Positions 13,703-17,882 of a stretch of DNA of 17,882 bases are shown piece by piece. This DNA is from Clostridia bacterium (GTDB lineage Bacteria > Bacillota > Clostridia > TANB77 > CAG-508): contig CAAEQN010000028.1 in the NCBI GenBank assembly GCA_900758165.1, forward strand, positions 1 to 17,882, given 5' to 3'. Position 1 is the first letter of the stretch. Each line of letters opens with the position of its first letter. A program made the translations under genes and the position numbers. Under the pieces are notes generated by a model. That model searched no databases. It was not told where the DNA came from and saw nothing but the letters and a program-made list of their open reading frames with translations.

Positions 13703-14626
13703 TTATTCTTCAATATCTTCAGGTTTTACATTATTATTTATTGCATCATTTAATGTTTCTGTATCAATATCAGTTACCTCAATAGCTTCTACTTCAATAG
13801 GGATTTCCTTTTCTATTTCTTCTTTTGTTGGTAACTCACCTTTCATAAATATTTTATAAGCATTATATCCAATTATTCTTGTACTTGCTACATCAACTCC
13901 ACCACCAATAAATGCTCCTAAAACAGGTACTACTTTACCTAAATTCACAATTCCTGTTTCTCCAAATTTTGTTACAAATCTAAATCCAACTTTTTGGTTA
14001 ATAGCAGTTATAGTTTTTCCAGGTATTTTCTTTACCATTGCAGTTCCAAACTTTTGTCCAAATTTTATTCCTGCTTGTTTCAGTATATCACTCATTGCTG
14101 AACCTGTTAAACATGCATAAATTAAGGTTTGAACTTGGTCTGAATGTATATCATATCCAGCCATTTTAGCTATTGCACAGCACATTCTTAATTGAACATA
14201 CATTACACTTGTTATATTTGCTGGTAAAGTTGCTATCATTGTTGCAAATCCACCAAAACCTGTAAGAAATCCTGATGTACCACACTTTATAGTTGAATTA
14301 TTTATTAGAGATTTAGCAGCTTCTTCAACACTAGAATTCTTTTTAATATAATCTGCAACTAAATCATCTACTGGTAAACTTACTTTTGGTATTCCATTAA
14401 CAGACTTTATATATAATGTATTTAATATTTCTGCCATTTGTTCTTCTGTTACAGTTGCCTTTATTTTTTCTATTGCTTTACTTGAAACATTTGTTACTGT
14501 ATTTTTAGTATTTTCAGCTGTCTTCTTTATTGATGGTATTGCTTTATCTTTAGTAAATTTCTTCATATTTTCAAAAGTTGTTTGAGCAAAATTCTTTTTA
14601 TCTTTTATTTCATCATTATTCTCCAT
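13703..14626 (-). CDS. EcsC-family protein
   Basis: This 307-residue protein has a charged, Lys-rich coiled-coil-like N-terminal region (about 1-65). Its core matches the EcsC family, with a Gly-rich hydrophobic segment (GFLTGFGGFATM at 119-130, then LPANITSVMYVQLRM) and AIAKMAGYDIHSDQ (151-164). A second Gly-rich hydrophobic segment is near 230-260 (VVPVLGAFIGGGVDV). The acidic C-terminal tail is about 268-307. EcsC proteins are of unclear function and probably associate with membranes. The start at 14626 is chosen for its AAAGGA site; the frame opening at 14665 lies inside the upstream gene. Only 14 bases separate it from the stop of the nuclease-like gene, so they are co-transcribed, and a strong terminator follows. 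Confidence 0.82.
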   Translation of the reverse strand: MENNDEIKDKKNFAQTTFENMKKFTKDKAIPSIKKTAENTKNTVTNVSSKAIEKIKATVTEEQMAEILNTLYIKSVNGIPKVSLPVDDLVADYIKKNSSVEEAAKSLINNSTIKCGTSGFLTGFGGFATMIATLPANITSVMYVQLRMCCAIAKMAGYDIHSDQVQTLIYACLTGSAMSDILKQAGIKFGQKFGTAMVKKIPGKTITAINQKVGFRFVTKFGETGIVNLGKVVPVLGAFIGGGVDVASTRIIGYNAYKIFMKGELPTKEEIEKEIPIEVEAIEVTDIDTETLNDAINNNVKPEDIEE

Positions 14627-14640
14627 AATTATTATTCCTT

Positions 14641-15951
14641 TCATTGTTCTATAATGTTTTTGCATTGCATTATTAATTCATATAAAGGTTTTGCTAATTC
14701 ATCTACATCATTTTTTGAACTAAAATTACTATCTACTTCTTTTAATTTTTCAAGTGGAATATTAACTTCTACATAGAATCCTAATGATACTGAAATTTGT
14801 TTCCTATTTGTATTATTTAGTATATATTGTATTCTTTCCATAAAGTAATCTTTATTTAATAATTTAAGTGAACTTATTTCTTGTATAAAACTTCTTTTAT
14901 CTCTTATAAAGTCATGTTCATCATCATTTCTGAACCATCTTCCATGTAGGCTGTTAAAAATATTTTCATAATCTGCTTTTTCCTTATAATATTGCATATC
15001 TAAATTACCTGATGCAATCCATCCAGCAAAGGCATTAGATACTTTTAAATATGGTTGAACATTTACAGAAGCATTTATTTCAATATTGTTTATTACTATT
15101 TTTAAATTAGTTATTGATTTTGTTACAAACTTTAGACTTGTTTTAGGCATTAATTTATAGAATTGCTGTCCAGAATCACCTGGCCACATTTTAATTTTTA
15201 AATATTCCATATTCTCTGTATCTATTTCTAATTGATTAGTCCAACCCCAATTATTTACTTTTAATCTTTTACCTTCTTGTTCTAAAACTCTATTTGAAAC
15301 ATTTTGTATATTTTGCAATAGTCTGTCAACTCTATTATTTATGAACTCTTGATTATCACATTCAGAAAAAGATGTAACTGGAAACCATTGCTTATAATAA
15401 TGTTTTAAATATTCATAATAATCTTCTACAACTATATCTTTTTGTTTAGAACACTTTATATAATTTCCTAAAATCTCAACAATATCTTCCCATTTCATTG
15501 AAACTTTTTCATATTCTATACCTTTACCATCTATTATTGATTTTATTTGCTTATCTAATTGATACATACAGTTTTCATTTGTTCTTTTTACTTCTATAAT
15601 AATCAATGTATCATTAAAATTTTCTATTATTATATCTGTTATTAAATTCTCATTTACTTCCTCATTTGAGCATTCTTCTTGTAATTCTATAGCAGTTAAT
15701 GCAACTCCAACAACTTTATTGTAGCAATCAACATTAATATCTTTAACAGTTCTTTGAAAATCCACATTGTATTTAGTTTCAACTGTTCCTAATGATGTAT
15801 TAGATTTTTCATTTATCTTATTTATAATACTATTAAAAATATAAACATTTTCATTTAGTATTCTTGCTAAAATTCTTGAAATATTGTTTTCTATTGGTAA
15901 GCACCCTTCTTGACTATAATGTTCAAATAAGTTCATCTTTATATTTGACAT
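14641..15951 (-). CDS. PD-(D/E)XK nuclease-like protein
   Basis: This protein has 436 residues. Its N-terminal part shows the order expected of a PD-(D/E)XK nuclease fold: an early helix with Glu (PIENNISRILARIL, about 19-33), a strand with D106 (LITDIII), then a strand with E120 and K122 (LIIIEVKR). Such folds cut DNA or RNA in restriction, repair and defence systems. The C-terminal half has Trp-rich segments (NNWGWTNQ, KMWPGDSGQQFY, HGRWFRNDDEHDF) that I do not recognise; it may bind a target or partner. The start is set at 15951, where GGAG is 9 bases upstream; in-frame ATGs lie 3 and 5 codons earlier. It sits between the macro-domain and EcsC genes with very short gaps, so it is part of one operon. 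The nuclease assignment rests on motif order only. Confidence 0.65.
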   Translation of the reverse strand: MSNIKMNLFEHYSQEGCLPIENNISRILARILNENVYIFNSIINKINEKSNTSLGTVETKYNVDFQRTVKDINVDCYNKVVGVALTAIELQEECSNEEVNENLITDIIIENFNDTLIIIEVKRTNENCMYQLDKQIKSIIDGKGIEYEKVSMKWEDIVEILGNYIKCSKQKDIVVEDYYEYLKHYYKQWFPVTSFSECDNQEFINNRVDRLLQNIQNVSNRVLEQEGKRLKVNNWGWTNQLEIDTENMEYLKIKMWPGDSGQQFYKLMPKTSLKFVTKSITNLKIVINNIEINASVNVQPYLKVSNAFAGWIASGNLDMQYYKEKADYENIFNSLHGRWFRNDDEHDFIRDKRSFIQEISSLKLLNKDYFMERIQYILNNTNRKQISVSLGFYVEVNIPLEKLKEVDSNFSSKNDVDELAKPLYELIMQCKNIIEQ

Positions 15952-15977
15952 TGAATTCATCTCCATTCTAATATTAT

Positions 15978-16511
15978 TTATTCATATATTTTAAATACTT
16001 TCTCTGCTTCTATCATTTCTTTTTCAGAATATGCACACAAAAGTACCTCTATATTATATTCCTTATATTCTTTAATAAATTTATTATATGCTTTTAAACA
16101 TTGCTTTGTTGATTCTGCTGGTGGATTATTTAGACTACCTCCAAATATCCCTGCACTTATTAATGGAAAAGAGATAGAGTGCAGTTCATTATTCATCAAA
16201 ACTATTAAAGAGTTATAATATGCCTTAAATAATTTATCAAAAGCATTTGGAGTATATCCAAAGTTTGGACCTACTGTATGAATTATATATTTAGCATTTT
16301 TTATATTAAATGCAGATGTAATTACAGCATCTCCATCTTCTAATGGTGTTCTATATTTTTTACAAGCTGCATTTAATTCTACATATCCTGCCTTTTCATA
16401 TATTACTCCACATATACCACCACCAGATAACAAGTTTCTATTAGCTGCATTTACTATAGCATCTACATTTTGCTCTGCACAAGATGCATTTATTAACTTA
16501 ATACTACTCAT
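15978..16511 (-). CDS. Macro-domain protein (ADP-ribose-binding, probable hydrolase)
   Basis: This 177-residue protein consists of one macro domain. It has the VDAIVNAAN strand (16-24), LLSGGGICGVIYEKAG (27-42), a Thr-Val-Gly-Pro segment (79-82) and the phosphate loop SAGIFGG (119-125). Macro domains bind ADP-ribose. Relatives with the GGG-x-x-G loop remove ADP-ribose from proteins or nucleic acids, or deacetylate O-acetyl-ADP-ribose. The loop here carries Cys where many MacroD enzymes have the catalytic Asp. The ATG at 16511 has AAAGGG 8 bases upstream; a GTG three codons earlier overlaps the preceding stop as GTGA and is a possible alternative. It is followed at short distance by the nuclease-like gene, suggesting the two act together. 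Confidence 0.9.
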   Translation of the reverse strand: MSSIKLINASCAEQNVDAIVNAANRNLLSGGGICGVIYEKAGYVELNAACKKYRTPLEDGDAVITSAFNIKNAKYIIHTVGPNFGYTPNAFDKLFKAYYNSLIVLMNNELHSISFPLISAGIFGGSLNNPPAESTKQCLKAYNKFIKEYKEYNIEVLLCAYSEKEMIEAEKVFKIYE

Positions 16512-16516
16512 AATTT

Positions 16517-16792
16517 TCACCCTTTAATTATCATATTTTTGCTAAAATCTAATCTTATTTTAGCATTGTATAAATTATATATTAAACTACTAAATTGTAA
16601 GATGTCTCTAATCTTGGTCTTTTGTTTTTTATTTTTACTATTTTCTTTAATTGTTGATGAAAAAAAATTTAGTAAAAATGTTGGCATTGCACAAAATCCT
16701 TTTATTGCAACTACTATTAAAAATATACTAATTCCAATGAATGGTGCAAATATAATTGATAATCCCAAAGTAGGTACTATTAAAACTACCAT
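16517..16792 (-). CDS. Small membrane protein with basic tail (91 residues)
   Basis: The first 35 residues are strongly hydrophobic and hold Gly/Pro-rich turns (LIVPTLGLSIIFAPFIGISIF), fitting two short membrane helices. The rest is basic and polar, with a KNKKQKTK stretch, so it likely faces the cytosol. The ribosome site is poor. The reading frame continues upstream without a break to the stop of the preceding small gene, in the same frame. It may therefore be translated by reinitiation, or be the second half of a gene split by a stop codon. Its stop overlaps a GTG in front of the macro-domain gene, consistent with an operon. No family recognised. The opposite-strand frame at 16539-16817 is its shadow. 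Confidence 0.55.
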   Translation of the reverse strand: MVVLIVPTLGLSIIFAPFIGISIFLIVVAIKGFCAMPTFLLNFFSSTIKENSKNKKQKTKIRDILQFSSLIYNLYNAKIRLDFSKNMIIKG

Positions 16793-16813
16793 TACTAATC
16801 CAAAAGTCTTTAA

Positions 16814-17005
16814 TTAATCTTTAATTTGTGTACCACTAATTGGTAACATATCTATAATACCTGTTGAAATGAAAAATCCTATTAAAATTCCATAAATTGC
16901 TTTTACCTCAAAGTACATAGCTACTACTTTTCCAGCAAATGCTGTCAATAAAGATATTAAAATAAATAGAATAAACAGTATTAAATCAATTTTATTATTA
17001 TTCAT
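16814..17005 (-). CDS. Small membrane protein (63 residues)
   Basis: This short protein has two hydrophobic helices (about 7-30 and 35-55) separated by a brief polar turn. The ATG at 17005 is preceded by AAAGGAG at ideal distance. A longer frame opening at 17038 would start inside the -10 region and is rejected. It is the first gene of the minus-strand operon that continues with the 91-residue membrane protein, the macro-domain, nuclease-like and EcsC genes. It is not recognised; it could be half of a four-helix protein interrupted by a TAA at 16814-16816. Confidence 0.65.
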   Translation of the reverse strand: MNNNKIDLILFILFILISLLTAFAGKVVAMYFEVKAIYGILIGFFISTGIIDMLPISGTQIKD

Positions 17006-17028
17006 AGTTTTAGCTCCTTTATATTTGT

Positions 17029-17057
17029 ATTTTATCATTAAATAAGTTTTTGTTCAA
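17029..17057 (-). promoter_or_regulatory. Promoter of the macro/nuclease/EcsC operon
   Basis: On the minus strand, -35 TTGAAC (17052-17057), a 17-bp spacer and -10 TAAAAT (17029-17034), a short distance before the 63-residue gene. No other convincing promoter is seen inside the operon. Confidence 0.65.
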
Positions 17058-17141
17058 TATGGTATCAAAAGTAACCTTCCATTCAATTGTAGGTTAGTCA
17101 ATCATTTGTCACAAATTATTTAAAATAAATACTTTGAGCAC

Positions 17142-17631
17142 CTATATTGCAAATAACGATTCTTCTTGACTTTTATATTTTTTTATGAAGTCCCTGGGAC
17201 TCAACCATCCTAGTGGTCTCATAGGAAAATTATCTCCAGTCTTTTCCTTGATTTCTTAAATCTTCTAAACTATAAAATACTCTTTTATAATAAAATCTTT
17301 CTTGATCTTTTCTATGACTTCTTTCTACTCTTCCATTTTGTTTTGGTGTATGTGGCTTTATTACTTTATATTCTAATCCTAATTCTTCTAATGTGTTTTC
17401 AAACATTGTTTTTTTATCTTTCAAAAATGCTTGCCAACTTAATCTATTTGTAAATTCAAATCCATTATCTGTTTGTATTGTCTTTATTTTAAACGGAAAA
17501 TATTTTACTAATCTTCTTACAAATTCGCTTGAAGCATATGTATAATGTGCATTTGTAAACCATGCATATCTTAATCTTGAATATTTATCTATTGCTGTAT
17601 TTAGATAATAGAATTTTTTTGTATAAAATTT
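17142..17631 (-). pseudogene. Broken DDE transposase (integrase-core) remnant
   Basis: The minus strand encodes the catalytic core of an rve-type transposase, of the IS481/IS3-like kind. AIDKYSRLRYAW carries the first Asp, QTDNGFEFTN the second, and PKQNGRVERSHRKDQ the Glu. The N-terminal part is missing; an in-frame stop lies at 17632-17634. After GKDW the frame shifts near 17229: the expected C-terminal sequence (NFPMRPLGWLSPRDF) continues in another frame to a TAG at 17142. It is thus truncated and frameshifted and cannot be active. I could not identify terminal inverted repeats. The exact IS family is uncertain. Confidence 0.85.
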
Positions 17632-17635
17632 CTAA

Positions 17636-17751
17636 AAATGTGAAACAATATTTATAAATATTTCAAAAAATGTTTCACATTTCTTAAGTTTTATGTTATA
17701 ATATAAATGTGAAACAAAAAACATGATTATATATCAAAAAGTTTCACATTT
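17636..17751. promoter_or_regulatory. Four operator-like copies of AAATGTGAAAC in two inverted pairs
   Basis: AAATGTGAAAC occurs at 17636-17646 and 17705-17715, and its exact complement at 17672-17682 and 17741-17751. The two pairs have similar spacing (25 bases between arms). The second copy overlaps the -35 box, the third covers the start-site region and the fourth ends just before the ribosome site, as expected of repressor sites. The downstream pair could also form an RNA hairpin. Confidence 0.75.
17674..17702 (+). promoter_or_regulatory. Extended -10 promoter of the right-edge gene
   Basis: TTCACA (17674-17679), a 17-bp spacer ending TGT, and consensus TATAAT (17697-17702). The -35 lies inside the second operator-like copy. 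Confidence 0.75.
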
Positions 17752-17767
17752 ATAAAGGAGTGATCTT

Positions 17768-17882
17768 ATGGAAGAAAAGTATGAAATTATGAATCTTCTT
17801 CAAAGCAAACAAACATTAACTAAAGAATTGAATGATTTGATATATGGCTCTGTTGAGATTAGAGAAAAAGATTCTAATAAAT
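17768..17882 (+). CDS. Start of an unrecognised gene, cut by the window edge
   Basis: Only the first 38 residues are present. They begin MEEKYEIMNLLQSKQ, then a polar helix, then YGSVEIREKDSNK, which looks like the start of a beta strand. An AAAGGAG site lies at 17754-17760, 7 bases before the ATG. The promoter is bracketed by four inverted operator-like sites, so expression is probably tightly controlled, possibly by the product of this gene or of a following one. The fragment is too short to name a family. Small accessory genes of this general look occur in mobile or toxin-antitoxin loci, but that is only an impression. Confidence 0.75.
   Translation, partial: MEEKYEIMNLLQSKQTLTKELNDLIYGSVEIREKDSNK

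Noticed and set aside
16539..16817. Plus-strand frame of 92 codons with a hydrophobic segment
   Set aside because: It is antisense to the operon, has no ribosome site, and the minus-strand frames have operon-like overlaps.
17636..17751. CRISPR array
   Set aside because: The repeats are only 11 bp, alternate in orientation and coincide with promoter elements; there are no uniform spacers or cas genes.

Overview
The window looks like a low-GC Bacillota (Clostridia-type) chromosome segment. The DNA is very A/T-rich, most genes have strong GGAGG-type ribosome-binding sites, most recognisable promoters are sigma-A-like with 17-bp spacers, and there is a tRNA with encoded CCA, an HU protein, an HtrA protease and a large NRPS. 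A gut or anaerobic Clostridia host is likely, but no ribosomal gene is present to fix the species.

Left part (1-10790), minus strand. A promoter at about 10598-10626 drives a 2487-residue nonribosomal peptide synthetase with the order C-A-T-C-A-T-R. The first adenylation domain carries the threonine specificity code. The second has a code I cannot assign. The terminal domain is a thioester reductase, so the likely product is a Thr-X dipeptide aldehyde, or its cyclised pyrazinone, possibly N-acylated. The NRPS stop overlaps the start of a 7TM sensor histidine kinase (ATGA overlap with the RBS inside the NRPS end), so the two are translationally coupled. After an intrinsic terminator, a separate strong promoter drives a REC/HD-GYP response regulator, a likely c-di-GMP phosphodiesterase. 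Synthesis, membrane sensing and second-messenger output thus sit side by side, which suggests a small-molecule signalling circuit.

Middle part (10790-13340). A divergent membrane-anchored HtrA serine protease is followed, on the opposite strand, by an unrecognised 56-residue four-cysteine protein gene with its own extended -10 promoter and terminator. Next come tRNA-Pro(UGG), a nested hairpin region that includes the tRNA terminator, a cluster of TTCTAGAA repeats, a decayed small gene, and the HU gene.

Right part (13342-17882). A minus-strand operon from a promoter at 17029-17057 encodes two small membrane proteins, a macro-domain protein, a protein with a PD-(D/E)XK nuclease-like signature, and an EcsC-family protein, ending at a clear terminator. 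This combination resembles a defence or stress cassette that I do not recognise. A separate 83-residue protein gene lies beyond it. On the far right are a frameshifted transposase remnant and the start of a plus-strand gene whose promoter is bracketed by four copies of an 11-bp operator-like sequence.
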